Of a DNA stretch of 64,000 nt, positions 24,542 to 33,400 are shown in pieces. The translations under genes and the position numbers were made by a program. Each line of letters opens with the position of its first letter. Position 1 is the first letter of the stretch. The notes under the pieces were generated by a model that worked only from the letters and a program-made list of their open reading frames with translations, ran no database searches and was not told the origin of the DNA. This DNA comes from Inquilinus limosus_F (GTDB taxonomy: Bacteria; Pseudomonadota; Alphaproteobacteria; DSM-16000; Inquilinaceae): the NCBI RefSeq assembly GCF_051487185.1, contig NZ_JAHVDK010000032.1:1-64000 (forward strand). The letters are read 5' to 3'.

Positions 24542-25771
24542 TCAGACCCCGGCCAGCCGCGCGACGACGTCCAGCAGCACATCGGCGCCGGCGGCCAGCT
24601 GGCCGGGTTCGGTGAATTCCGCCGGGTTGTGGCTGACGCCCCCGCGGCTGGGCACGAAGATCATGGCGGCGGGTGCGATCCGGGCGATCATCTGCGCGTC
24701 GTGCCCGGCGCCGGAGGTCATGCGCCGCCAGCGATGGCCGCGCCGCTCCGCCGCCTCGGCGATCAGGCGGACGAGCTCCGGGTCGAACCGCACCGGGCTG
24801 AAGCGGGCCAGCCGCTCCGTCGCTATTTCCACCCCTTCGGCCGCGGCCAGCCGGCCGAGAAAGCCGGCCAGCTCGGCCTCGGCCGCCTGCAGCCGCTCCT
24901 CCTCCGGGTCGCGCAGGTCGACCGTGAATACCGCGCGCGATGGAATCACGTTGATTGCGTCCGGCTCCAGCCGCAGCGACCCGACGGTGGCCAGCGTGCC
25001 GGCATTCGCCACCCGGTCGCGCAGATGGGCGATGACGCGGGCGGTGGCCAGGCCGGCGTCGCGGCGGGCCGCGATCGGCGTGGTGCCGGCATGGTTGGCG
25101 GCGCCGGTGATGGTGATGCGCTGCCAGGAGATGCCCTGCAGCGAGTCGACGGCGCCGATGGCCAGCCCCTCCGCCTCCAGCATCGGGCCCTGCTCGATGT
25201 GAAGCTCCAGGTAACAGGCGGGCCGGATCGATCCGGGCTCGATGTCGCCGGCATAGCCGATGCGTGCCAGCTCCTCGCCCAGCTCCTTGCCGTCGGTGCC
25301 GATTGTGGCCAGGGCGGCGTCGAGGCCGAGGCCGCCGGCATGGACCAGCGACCCCATCATGTCCGGCTGGAACCGCACCCCTTCCTCATTGGTGAAGGCG
25401 GCGACCGCGACCGGCCGCGCCGGCGCGGCACCCGCCTGCCGCAGCGCCTCGACCACCGCCAGCCCGGCCAGGACGCCATAGCAGCCGTCATAGATGCCGG
25501 CGTCGATCACCGTGTCGATATGCGACCCGACCATCACCGGGTCGTCGGCGCCGGGGGCGGGCCACAGGCCGAAGATGTTGCCGATCCGGTCGACCCGCAC
25601 CTCCAGCCCCGCCTCGCGCATCCAGCCGACCAGCAGGTCGCGGCCGTCGCGGTCGGCATCGGTCAGCGCCAGGCGCGTCGGGCCGTCGGAGGGGCCGCGG
25701 CCGATGGCGCCCAGACGCTGCAGCCGTTCGAGCAGGCGGGCGTGGTCGATGGCGGGGCGGGAGGAGGTCAT
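24542..25771 (-). CDS. Zn-dependent amidohydrolase (allantoate/N-carbamoyl-amino-acid hydrolase, M20)
   Basis: A 409-residue M20-family enzyme. Metal-site motifs are MVGSHIDTV, IYDGCYGVLAG, AFTNEEGVRFQPDMMGS and YLELHIEQGP, with a C-terminal HNPAEFTEP His ligand. The small lid domain lies in the middle (about 210-330; ITITGAANHAGTTPI). Members split N-carbamoyl-L-amino acids, allantoate or ureidoglycolate; the exact substrate cannot be told. No purine or hydantoin genes are adjacent. The start at MTSSRPAIDHARLLE is preceded by a purine-rich site. Confidence 0.87.
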   Translation of the reverse strand: MTSSRPAIDHARLLERLQRLGAIGRGPSDGPTRLALTDADRDGRDLLVGWMREAGLEVRVDRIGNIFGLWPAPGADDPVMVGSHIDTVIDAGIYDGCYGVLAGLAVVEALRQAGAAPARPVAVAAFTNEEGVRFQPDMMGSLVHAGGLGLDAALATIGTDGKELGEELARIGYAGDIEPGSIRPACYLELHIEQGPMLEAEGLAIGAVDSLQGISWQRITITGAANHAGTTPIAARRDAGLATARVIAHLRDRVANAGTLATVGSLRLEPDAINVIPSRAVFTVDLRDPEEERLQAAEAELAGFLGRLAAAEGVEIATERLARFSPVRFDPELVRLIAEAAERRGHRWRRMTSGAGHDAQMIARIAPAAMIFVPSRGGVSHNPAEFTEPGQLAAGADVLLDVVARLAGV

Positions 25772-25865
25772 GGCGGGTCCCGGATCGTTGCGGCGGCAGC
25801 TTATCGCCGGGCCCGGTCGATCGGTTTGCGTATTGCGCCCGGCCACGCAAAGGCTTTGCGCGGAG

Positions 25866-26684
25866 TCAGGGGGCAATCTGCAGATGCAGGTGGTCATCGT
25901 GCCGGGCGGCGCGGCAGCCCTGGAAGCGCAGCAGCGGCGAGGACAGGCCGAAGCGCTGGACCAGATGCGGCTCCAGCAGGATCTTCTCGAGCCCGAAGCG
26001 CGGCCCTTCGGCCAGCAGCCAGGCCAGGGCCGTCCGGGTCCGTTCCGGCTCCAGCGGCCGGTCAAGGTACAGCCCCTGCAGCAGGGTCATGTCCCAGCGC
26101 AGCGTCAGCCAGCGCGGCTCGGTGCAGGGCAGCGGATCGCCCGGCCCCGGCTGCTCGAACGCCCAGTAGCCGATCGGCGAGCGCAGCAGGCTCGGCCGGT
26201 AGCCGCCGTCGGGGTCGGTGTAGAAGAAGGCGAGGTCCAGCTTGCGGCCGTCGTCATGCGACAGGTGCGGCGCCAGCGGCATGCCGTCGAGGAACGGGAA
26301 GCCGGCGTCGAGATACAGCGTGACCGTGCCGGGATGGGCGCGGTCCATCGCGGCGGCGAGGGCGTCGAGCAGCGGCACCAGCCGCGGGTCGACATAGTTG
26401 CGGTTCAGCAGGCAGTACAGCGGGTGCCCGGCGGCGACCGGTCGCCCTGGCTCGGCCCGGCAGGGCAGGGGCACCCGCCCGGCAAGCGCCGCCAGGGGAG
26501 GCACGACGACAAGGGTCGCGGCGGAATACAGGACGGCGAAGAGAACAACGACGGCAAGGCTGCGCAATCGGCGCTGCGGGGGCAGCAATCGACTTCCCAG
26601 CCAAGCGACAATCAGCACTGCGCCGCCGATCTGGCTCACCATCGTCAGGATTGCGACGGCAAGCAGGAAGAACAGGCGCCGCAT
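25866..26684 (-). CDS. membrane-anchored LAS-type (MepA-like) metallopeptidase homologue
   Basis: A 272-residue protein with two N-terminal membrane helices (about 5-30 and 40-65) and a periplasmic domain. The domain shows the H-x6-D pattern of LAS peptidases (SHDDGRKLDLAF) and a C-terminal HDDHLHLQI whose HLH resembles the zinc ligands of MepA (M74). If active it would cut peptidoglycan cross-links. The membrane anchors, and four cysteines (PLPCRAE, YCLLNR, LPCTEPR, QGCRAA) that could pair, are unusual. No close named family was recognised. Flanked by the amidohydrolase on one side and a divergent dehydrogenase on the other. Confidence 0.6.
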   Translation of the reverse strand: MRRLFFLLAVAILTMVSQIGGAVLIVAWLGSRLLPPQRRLRSLAVVVLFAVLYSAATLVVVPPLAALAGRVPLPCRAEPGRPVAAGHPLYCLLNRNYVDPRLVPLLDALAAAMDRAHPGTVTLYLDAGFPFLDGMPLAPHLSHDDGRKLDLAFFYTDPDGGYRPSLLRSPIGYWAFEQPGPGDPLPCTEPRWLTLRWDMTLLQGLYLDRPLEPERTRTALAWLLAEGPRFGLEKILLEPHLVQRFGLSSPLLRFQGCRAARHDDHLHLQIAP

Positions 26685-26811
26685 GCGGTTCCTCGCGATT
26701 CGGAGAAGACCGCGCCAGCCTAGCCGGTCGCAGCGTGAAGATCTCCCGCCGGCTTCCGATGGCGGACCGCATCCTCTAGGGTTCCTCCGACGCCGCAGGA
26801 GGAGCCGTGCG

Positions 26812-27942
26812 ATGGCCGACACCATCACCTATCTGACCACCACCCGCTTCGGCTGGGGCGCGGTCGAGCTGCTGCCGCAGGAGCTGGCCGAGCTCGGCCT
26901 GCGCAAGCCGCTGCTGGTCACCGACCCGGGCATCGCCCGCCTGCCGCTGCTCGACCAGGTCCGCGACATGCTGCCCGAAGGCTATGCGCTGTTCACCGAG
27001 ACGCCCGGCAACCCGACCGAGGCGGCGGTCGACAAGGCCTTCGACGCCTACAAGCACGCCGCCTGCGACGGGCTGGTCGCCCTCGGCGGCGGCTCGGCCA
27101 TGGACCTGGCGAAGGCGGTGGCGCTGCGCGCCACCCATGCCGGGCAGCTGGCCGAATATGCGCTGATCGAGGGCGGTGCCGGCCGGATCGGGCCGGTGGC
27201 GCCGCTGGTCGCGATCCCGACCACCGCCGGCACCGGCAGCGAGGTCGGGCGCGGCGCCCTGATCACGCTGCGTGACGGCCGCAAGCTGGCGCTGATCAGC
27301 CCGCATCTGATCCCGGCCCGCGCCATCTGCGACCCCGAACTGACGCTGGGCCTGCCGCCGCTGCTGACCGCCGCGACCGGCATGGACGCGCTGACCCATT
27401 GCATCGAGACCTTCCTGTCGCCCCGGTACAATCCGCCGGCCGATGCCATTGCGCTGGATGGTGCCGCCCGCGCCATGCGCTTCCTGCCGCGGGCCGTGGC
27501 CGATGGCGGCGACCGTGAGGCGAGGGCCGAGATGATGATGGCGGCGCTGGAAGGCGGCCTGACCTTCCAGAAGGGGCTGGGCGCGGTGCATGGCCTGTCG
27601 CACGCCCTCGGCGCCATTCCGGACGCCGTGCTGCACCACGGCACCCTCAACGCCGTGATCCTGCCGGCGGTGCTGCGCTTCAACGTCCCGGCGGCCGCGG
27701 ACAAATATCCACGGCTGGCGCGGGCGATGGGGCTGGCGGAGGACGCCGATCTCGCCGCCGCGATCGAGGACCTCAACGCCCGGCTCGGCCTGCCGCGGAG
27801 CCTGCGGCAGATGGGCGTGACCGAGGCGCATCGCGAGCGCGCGGTGGCCGGCGCCCTGGCCGACCATTCCACCGGCAGCAACGTCCGGCCGGTGTCGCGG
27901 GCCGACTACGAGGCGCTGTTCGACGCCGCGCTCAACGGGTGA
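26812..27942 (+). CDS. iron-containing alcohol dehydrogenase
   Basis: A 376-residue group III dehydrogenase. NAD(P) contacts are LVALGGGSAMDLAKAV and IPTTAGTGSEVG. The four metal ligands are visible: Asp and His in GMDALTHCIE, His in GAVHGLSHALGA and His in LHHGTLNAV. The mid-helical domain ends LFDAALNG. Such enzymes reduce aldehydes, oxidise 1,2-propanediol or 1,3-propanediol, or act on hydroxybutyrate; substrate undetermined. A strong ribosome site (GCAGGAGGAGC) supports the start. It ends about 70 bases before the stress-type promoter of the small RNA. Confidence 0.92.
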   Translation: MADTITYLTTTRFGWGAVELLPQELAELGLRKPLLVTDPGIARLPLLDQVRDMLPEGYALFTETPGNPTEAAVDKAFDAYKHAACDGLVALGGGSAMDLAKAVALRATHAGQLAEYALIEGGAGRIGPVAPLVAIPTTAGTGSEVGRGALITLRDGRKLALISPHLIPARAICDPELTLGLPPLLTAATGMDALTHCIETFLSPRYNPPADAIALDGAARAMRFLPRAVADGGDREARAEMMMAALEGGLTFQKGLGAVHGLSHALGAIPDAVLHHGTLNAVILPAVLRFNVPAAADKYPRLARAMGLAEDADLAAAIEDLNARLGLPRSLRQMGVTEAHRERAVAGALADHSTGSNVRPVSRADYEALFDAALNG

Positions 27943-28009
27943 GCAACGCCCAATCGATAGGCAATTTCACAGTGCGATTATGGTATGAGCAAAAAATTTC
28001 GGGGGGGTG

Positions 28010-28034
28010 GGAACCTCCCCTTTTGCGAGGCGTT
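28010..28034 (+). promoter_or_regulatory. sigma-EcfG (general stress response) promoter
   Basis: GGAAC (28010-28014) and CGTT (28031-28034) with exactly 16 bases between match the alphaproteobacterial general-stress promoter in all nine key positions. The only transcript behind it before the next gene is the terminated small RNA. Confidence 0.75.
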
Positions 28035-28040
28035 CTACGG

Positions 28041-28112
28041 TTGCACGTCCGCATCGTGCATGAACCTCCCTGTTCAACTCGGGCCGGCCACGGGGTCGGC
28101 CCGTTCTTTTTT
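28041..28112 (+). ncRNA. candidate GsrN-like stress sRNA with a C-rich anti-Shine-Dalgarno loop
   Basis: Between the stress promoter and a strong terminator lies a transcript of about 70 bases with three stem-loops. Stem 1 is TGCACG/CGTGCA (28042-28060). Stem 2 is TGAAC/GTTCA around the loop CTCCCT (28061-28076), which can pair with ribosome-binding sites. Stem 3 is the terminator. No protein frame is plausible. In Caulobacter the sigma-T-controlled GsrN is an sRNA with a C-rich target-binding loop that boosts or represses stress mRNAs. Promoter, size and loop here fit that model; the name is by resemblance only. The start is estimated from the -10 box. Confidence 0.65.
28081..28112 (+). terminator. 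Rho-independent terminator of the sRNA
   Basis: GGGCCGGCC (28081-28089) pairs with GGTCGGCCC (28094-28102) around an ACGG loop, with one G-U, and is followed by GTTCTTTTTT. It is a textbook intrinsic terminator. Confidence 0.88.
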
Positions 28113-28211
28113 GAGGCCCAGCCATCCACCCCAATCGGGGCGTAGATCGGGATGCGAAGCCTCTGGTACCCAGGCGCCGGGCATGACGCTTCGAGTCACG
28201 GCGAGGGTGCG

Positions 28212-29300
28212 ATGGCGCGCGCGAGGTTGCGGGATCTGGGGCTTTCGATCGGCACGCTGCCGCCCGGCCCGAAGAACGGAATCACCGACGTGCCCGGCGT
28301 CCTGGTCGGCCAGGTCACCCTGGTGGGGGAGACCCCGCACATCATCCGCACCGGCATCACCGCGATCGTGCCGCAGGAGGGCGAGATCTGGCACCGCAAC
28401 CTGTTCGCCGCCGGCCATGTGCTGAACGGCAACAGCGAGGTCACCGGCCTGACCTGGATCAACGAGTTCGGCCTGCTCTGCGGCCCGCTGGCCCTGACCG
28501 GCACCTTCTCGATCGGCGCGGTGCACGAGGGCATGGTCGACGCCGAGATGACGCTCGCCACCGGCGCCGACTTCAAGATGCCGCTGGTGGCCGAGACCTA
28601 TGACGGCTGGCTGTCGGAGAGCGAGCATTTCGTGCTGCGGCCGCAGCACACGCTGGAGGCGCTGCGTCGCGCCACGGCCGGCCCGGTGGCGGAGGGCAAT
28701 GCCGGCGGCGGCACCGGCACCAACGCGCACGAGTTCAAGGCCGGCACCGGCACCGCCTCGCGCCGCGTCGCCCACGGCGGCGAGACCTGGACCGTCGGCA
28801 TCCTGGTGCAGACCAATTACGGCGACCGCGAGCGGCTGCTGCTCGACGGCGTGCCGGTCGGGCGCGAGATCCCGGTCGGAGACGTGCCGAGCTGCTTCGC
28901 CGAGCGTCGGGTCGAAGGCTCGATCCTGGTCGTCATCGCCACCGACGCACCGCTGTTCCCGCACCAGCTGCGGCGGCTGGCGCAGCGGGCCGGGCTGGGC
29001 CTGGCCCGGGTCGGCGGCCTGGGCTGGCCGGGCAGCGGCGACGTGTTCATCGCCTTCTCCACCGGCAACGATCTCGGCCAGGCCACCGATACGAGCCGCA
29101 CGCGGCCCCTCGAGTCCCTGCGCATGCTGCCGGATTTCGCGCTGCAGCCGCTGATGGCTGCGGTGGTCGAGGCGACGGAGGAGGCGATCTGGAACTCGCT
29201 CTGCGCCGCCGAGACCATGACGGGTCGCAAGGGCCGGGTCAGCCATGCCCTGCCGGTCGAGCGGCTGCCCGACATCATGCGCCGGTACGGACGCACTTGA
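28212..29300 (+). CDS. P1-family peptidase, DmpA/BapA-like D-aminopeptidase
   Basis: A 362-residue N-terminal-nucleophile hydrolase. The cleavage-and-nucleophile site is VEG-SILVVIATDAPLF: Gly-Ser, as in DmpA (L-aminopeptidase D-Ala-esterase/amidase) and beta-peptidyl aminopeptidase BapA, with Ser as the new N-terminus of the beta chain. Fold motifs include GITDVPGVLVGQVTL near the start and GNAGGGTGTNAHEFKAGTG. It should release N-terminal residues, often D-Ala, Gly or beta-amino acids, from short peptides. It has no signal peptide. It is the second P1-family gene in the window; the other (near 14 kb) is of the Asn-Thr type. Start MARARLRDLG is preceded by GGCGAGG. Confidence 0.9.
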   Translation: MARARLRDLGLSIGTLPPGPKNGITDVPGVLVGQVTLVGETPHIIRTGITAIVPQEGEIWHRNLFAAGHVLNGNSEVTGLTWINEFGLLCGPLALTGTFSIGAVHEGMVDAEMTLATGADFKMPLVAETYDGWLSESEHFVLRPQHTLEALRRATAGPVAEGNAGGGTGTNAHEFKAGTGTASRRVAHGGETWTVGILVQTNYGDRERLLLDGVPVGREIPVGDVPSCFAERRVEGSILVVIATDAPLFPHQLRRLAQRAGLGLARVGGLGWPGSGDVFIAFSTGNDLGQATDTSRTRPLESLRMLPDFALQPLMAAVVEATEEAIWNSLCAAETMTGRKGRVSHALPVERLPDIMRRYGRT

Positions 29301-29356
29301 CGGCGCCGGCCCCGGGGATTCTTGTGTCGGCATCGACCGACGCAGCACGGAACCCC

Positions 29357-29860
29357 ATGCGCCGATCCATCGCCGCCTTCCTCGTCCTCCTCGCCGCAGC
29401 ATCTCCGCTCGCGGCCCATGCCGCCGGCAGCGGCCAGCCGGTGCCGCGATTCGTCTCGCTGCGCTCGGACGAGGTCAATCTCCGCACCGGGCCGGGCGAG
29501 CGCTATCCGGTGGAATGGGTGATCAGCAAGAAGGGCCTGCCGGTCGAGGTGATCGCCGAGTTCGACACCTGGCGCCGGGTGCGCGACTGGGAGGGGATCG
29601 AGGGCTGGGTCCACCAGGCGCTGCTGACCCGCCGGCGTGGCCTGGTGGTCACCGGCAAGGAGGACCAGCCGATCTACAACGAGCCGAGCGAAGGCTCCGG
29701 CCTGCTGGCGAGGGCCGAGCCGGGGGTGATCGGCTCGCTGCTGCGCTGCCCGGCCGAAGGGGCACAGGCCGACTGGTGCTATGTCGACCTCAAGGGCTAT
29801 CGCGGCTGGATGCGCCGCGCCTCGTTCTGGGGCGCGTATCCGGGAGAGAAGGTGGAGTAG
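29357..29860 (+). CDS. secreted SH3-domain protein
   Basis: A 167-residue exported protein: signal peptide (about 1-25, AAHAA-G), then two bacterial SH3-like domains. The first is in EVNLRTGPGERYPVEWVIS ... VRDWEGIEGWVHQALL, the second ends YVDLKGYRGWMRRASFWG. Bacterial SH3 domains in the periplasm usually bind peptidoglycan or metals. It may ride behind the DmpA-like peptidase gene (stop to this ATG 56 bases). An alternative TTG start at the peptidase stop is unlikely because it would bury the signal peptide. Confidence 0.82.
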   Translation: MRRSIAAFLVLLAAASPLAAHAAGSGQPVPRFVSLRSDEVNLRTGPGERYPVEWVISKKGLPVEVIAEFDTWRRVRDWEGIEGWVHQALLTRRRGLVVTGKEDQPIYNEPSEGSGLLARAEPGVIGSLLRCPAEGAQADWCYVDLKGYRGWMRRASFWGAYPGEKVE

Positions 29861-29883
29861 GTCGAACCGGACGCGCAAGAACC

Positions 29884-29965
29884 ATCGTCATCGCGAGCGT
29901 AGCGAAGCGATCCAGCGGCACTGGCCTGGATTGCTTCGTCGGCTTCGCCTCCTCGCAATGACGAT
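29884..29965. repeat. dispersed palindromic repeat element (copy C)
   Basis: The ends ATCGTCATCGCGAG and CTCGCAATGACGAT pair with one G-U. The inner arms TCCAG/CTGGA and the string TTCGTCGGCTTCGCCTCCTCG match copy B in the same orientation. It lies between the SH3 gene and trxA and may act as their 3' hairpin. Confidence 0.85.
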
Positions 29966-29984
29966 TTTGGCTGACACCCACTCA

Positions 29985-30010
29985 TGAAAAAGCCCCGCCG
30001 AAGCGGGGCT
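29985..30010 (-). terminator. trxA terminator
   Basis: On the minus strand AGCCCCGC and GCGGGGCT form an eight-pair stem with a TTCG tetraloop, followed by TTTTT (the A run at 29987-29991 of the plus strand). It lies 20 bases after the trxA stop. Confidence 0.88.
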
Positions 30011-30031
30011 TTCATCAGGATCGCAGCGGGA

Positions 30032-30352
30032 TCAGAGATTGCTCTCGACCCACTGGTGCAGCGCGCCCTTCGGCACGGCGCCGATCTTGGTGGCGGCGAC
30101 CTGGCCGTCCTTGAACAACATCAGGGTCGGGATGCCGCGCACGCCGTATTTCGGCGGCGTCAGCGGGTTGTCGTCGATGTTCAGCTTCACGACGCTGACC
30201 TTCTGCCCCAACTCGGCGGAGATCTCCTCCAACGCCGGGGCGATCATCTTGCACGGGCCGCACCATTCCGCCCAGAAGTCCACCAGAACGGGACCCGGGG
30301 CGTTCAGGACGTCGGCCTCGAAGCTGGCATCCGAGACGGGCTTCGTGCTCAT
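30032..30352 (-). CDS. trxA: thioredoxin 1
   Basis: A 106-residue cytoplasmic thioredoxin. The active site is FWAEWCGPCKMIAP; the cis-Pro loop is VRGIPTLMLFKDGQ. It reduces protein disulphides, supplies ribonucleotide reductase and is itself reduced by thioredoxin reductase. The ATG is preceded by GGAACTC. It lies immediately downstream of addA in the same direction, as in many alphaproteobacteria (74 bases gap), and has its own terminator. Confidence 0.96.
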   Translation of the reverse strand: MSTKPVSDASFEADVLNAPGPVLVDFWAEWCGPCKMIAPALEEISAELGQKVSVVKLNIDDNPLTPPKYGVRGIPTLMLFKDGQVAATKIGAVPKGALHQWVESNL

Positions 30353-30426
30353 GAGAGTTCCTTGCTTCAGGGGCGGGGGCCACCTCGATCACGTGGAGAT
30401 AAGGTAGGTAGGAGAACGGAACAAGG

Positions 30427-33400
30427 TCAAGCCGATGCACCCGGGGCATGCCGGTCCAGCGTTTCCGGCGGTATCTCCATCAGCCGCGGCCCCTCGGTCC
30501 ACAACAGGGCGCAGCGCACTGTCCGGCCTGGATAAACCAGGCGCAGCGCGGCGCGGTAGGCGGCCATCTGTGCGAGGTAGGCGCGCGGCACCGTAGAGAT
30601 GCTGGCCGGCGGCGGCCGGTTGGTCTTGTAGTCGACCACCAGCACCGACTCGGGCGTCACCACCAGCCGGTCGATCTGGCCGGACAGGGCGCGGCCGCCG
30701 ACCAGGCCGACCACCGGCACCTCGGCCCGGCTGCCGGGGCCGAACAGCGCCTCGAAGCCCGCCTGGTCCAGCACCGCCAGGGTGGTGGCCACGATCTCCG
30801 CCTGCTCGGCCTCGTCGCGGCCGTGCTGCGGCCGGGCCAGGTAGCGCCGCGCCGCCGCCTCGCGCGCCTCGGCCGGCAGCTCCGGCAGCGCCTGCAGCAG
30901 GGCATGGATCAGGGCGCCGCGGCGGAAGCGGCCCTGGTCGCCGCCCTCCAGCGGCGACCGGGCCGGCGGCTCGACCTCCGGCCGCGATGGGGTCAGGGGG
31001 CGGGTCGGCTCCGGCTCCGGCGGCGCCGGCCGGTGCAGCCAGTCCGGCGCCGGGGCGTCGGCGACGGCGGTCGGCGCCACCGATTCGGGGCCAGCAGGGC
31101 GGTCGGCCTGGGGGCGGTGGAGGCGCAGCCCCTCGCCCTCGACTCCGTCGATCGCGACCGTCTCGGCCTCCGGATGCGTCGCCAGCCCGTCGCGGCACAG
31201 ATGGTACCAGCAACCCTCGGCCGGCTTGCCGCGCTCGGTGGCGTAGTGGCCGCAGAGATAGAGACGGTCCTCCGCCCGGGTCAGGGCGACGTAGAGCAGG
31301 CGGCGATACTCCTGGTCGCGGCGGCGGTCGGCGCGCTCCATCGCCTCGCGGTAGACGGGCGGCCGGGCCGCCGCGCGCGGCGCCCACAGCGGCACCGGCA
31401 AGGCCTCGTCGGGCCACAGGATCTTCTCCCCGGCCCGGGCGCCCCCCCGCGGCATGCCGACCAGGTCGGGCAGGATCACGATCGGCGCCTGCAGCCCCTT
31501 GGAGCCATGCACGGTCATGATCCGCACCTGGCCGTCGCCCTGCTCCTGCTCGCGCTTGACCTCGGTCTCGCCGGTCTCCAGCCAGTGCAGGAAGCGCTGC
31601 AGCGACGGCGGCAGCTGCCGTTCGAAGCCCAGCGCCAGCGTCAGGAACTCGTCCAGCGGGTCCTCCGCCTCGGGTCCGAGGCGGCCCAGCATGGCGCGGC
31701 GGCCGGAGATGGGGTCGCCCGGGCAGGGCCGGGCCAGCACGCCGGCGAACAGCTCGAAGGGCGGCTGGAAGTCGACCCGGTCCAGGATCTCGGACAGCCA
31801 GTCCCGCGCCGCCTTCACTGCCGGGTCGGCCGACGCCGCCATCGCCGCCCACAGCGTGCCGGGCCGGCCATGGGCCAGGGCGAACAGCCGGTCGTCGTCG
31901 AAGCCGATCAGCGGCCCCCTCAGCAGCTCGGCCAGCGACAGGTCGTCCTCCGGCAGCAGCAGGAAGCGGGCCAGGGCCATCAGGTCCATCACCGCCAGCT
32001 GCTGGGTCAGCACCATGCGGTCCATGCCGCCGACCGGGACATTGGCCGCCTTCAGGGCCCGCATCAGCTCCACGAAGAAGCGGTTGCGGGTGCGCACCAG
32101 GATCAGGATGTCGCCGGGCCGGATCGGCCGGCCCTTCGAGTCCAGCATCGCGCCGTCGCGCAGCCAGCCGGCGATGCGCAGGGCGATCAGCCGGGCCAGC
32201 CGTGCCCCGGGGTCGCTGATGCCGCGCTGCTCGGTCGGCGGCTCCCAGGCCGGGGGCTCGTCGCTCTCGCTCGGCCCGATCAGCGGCCACAGCTCGACGA
32301 GGCCGCCGTCCAGGCGCCGGCGCTCCGACACGAAGTGATGCGGCGGTTCCGGCGCCACCCCGTCCAGCGCCGGGCCGCGGGCAAAGACGGCATCGACCAG
32401 CTCCAGCACCGCAGTGACGGATCGGAACGACGTTTCCAGCGGTATGGTCTCGAACGGCCGCTCGGCGGCGCGGATGCGGCGGTCGAACAGCCCGTGCATG
32501 CGGGTGAACTCGGCCGGGTCCGCGCCCTGGAAGCTGAAGATCGACTGCTTCTGGTCGCCGACGACGAAGACGGTGCGCTCGACGTCGCTGCGGGCGCCGA
32601 GACCGGCGAAGAACTCCTCGGTCAGGGCGGCGACCACCCGCCACTGCTCCGGGCTGGTGTCCTGCGCCTCGTCGATCAGCACGTGGTCGATGCCGCCGTC
32701 CAGCTTGAACAGCACCCAGGCCGACTTGCCCGGCCGCTCCAGCAGGGATGCCGTCTGCAGGATCAGGTCGTCGTAGTCCAGCAGGGCGCGGCGCGCCTTC
32801 TCCGCCCGGTAGCGCTCGATCAGGGCGGCGCCCAGGGCCAGCAGCGCCTCGGTGGTCTCGGCGGTCTCGGCCGCGCGCAGCCGTTCGGTCAGGGCCAGGA
32901 TCCGGTCGGCTTCAGCCTGCAGCGCCTCCAGCACGCCCGGGGTCTTGGCCACGCCCTGGGTCGCCAGTCGGGCGCGGATGGTGCCGTCGGCGGTCAGGAA
33001 GGCCCCGACATAGACGGTGAAGCCGGCGGTGCGGTCGGCCACGTCGGCCAGCCAGGCGGCGATCATGCCACCGCGCTCCTGGTCGGTCTTGCCGCCCGCC
33101 ATCAGCGCCTCGGCGGCGGTGCGCAGGGCGTCGCAGTCCAGCGCCGAATCGGCGCAGGCCTCCTGCAGCAGGCTGTCTCGGGTGGCGCCCGGGGGCAGGT
33201 CGAGCAGCCGGCGGATCTCCGTCACCAGCGCCGCCAGCCCGCCATGCTCGTCGAGCAGGCGGGTCAGCCGGCCGCGCTCGGCCACCAGCGCCTTCACGAT
33301 CTCGCCGAACTCCTCGGCGCCGACCGCGGCGGCGACCCGGTCGACCGCCCAGCCGAGGTCCTCATCCTCCAGCACCTGACGGCGCACCCGCTCCAGCATC

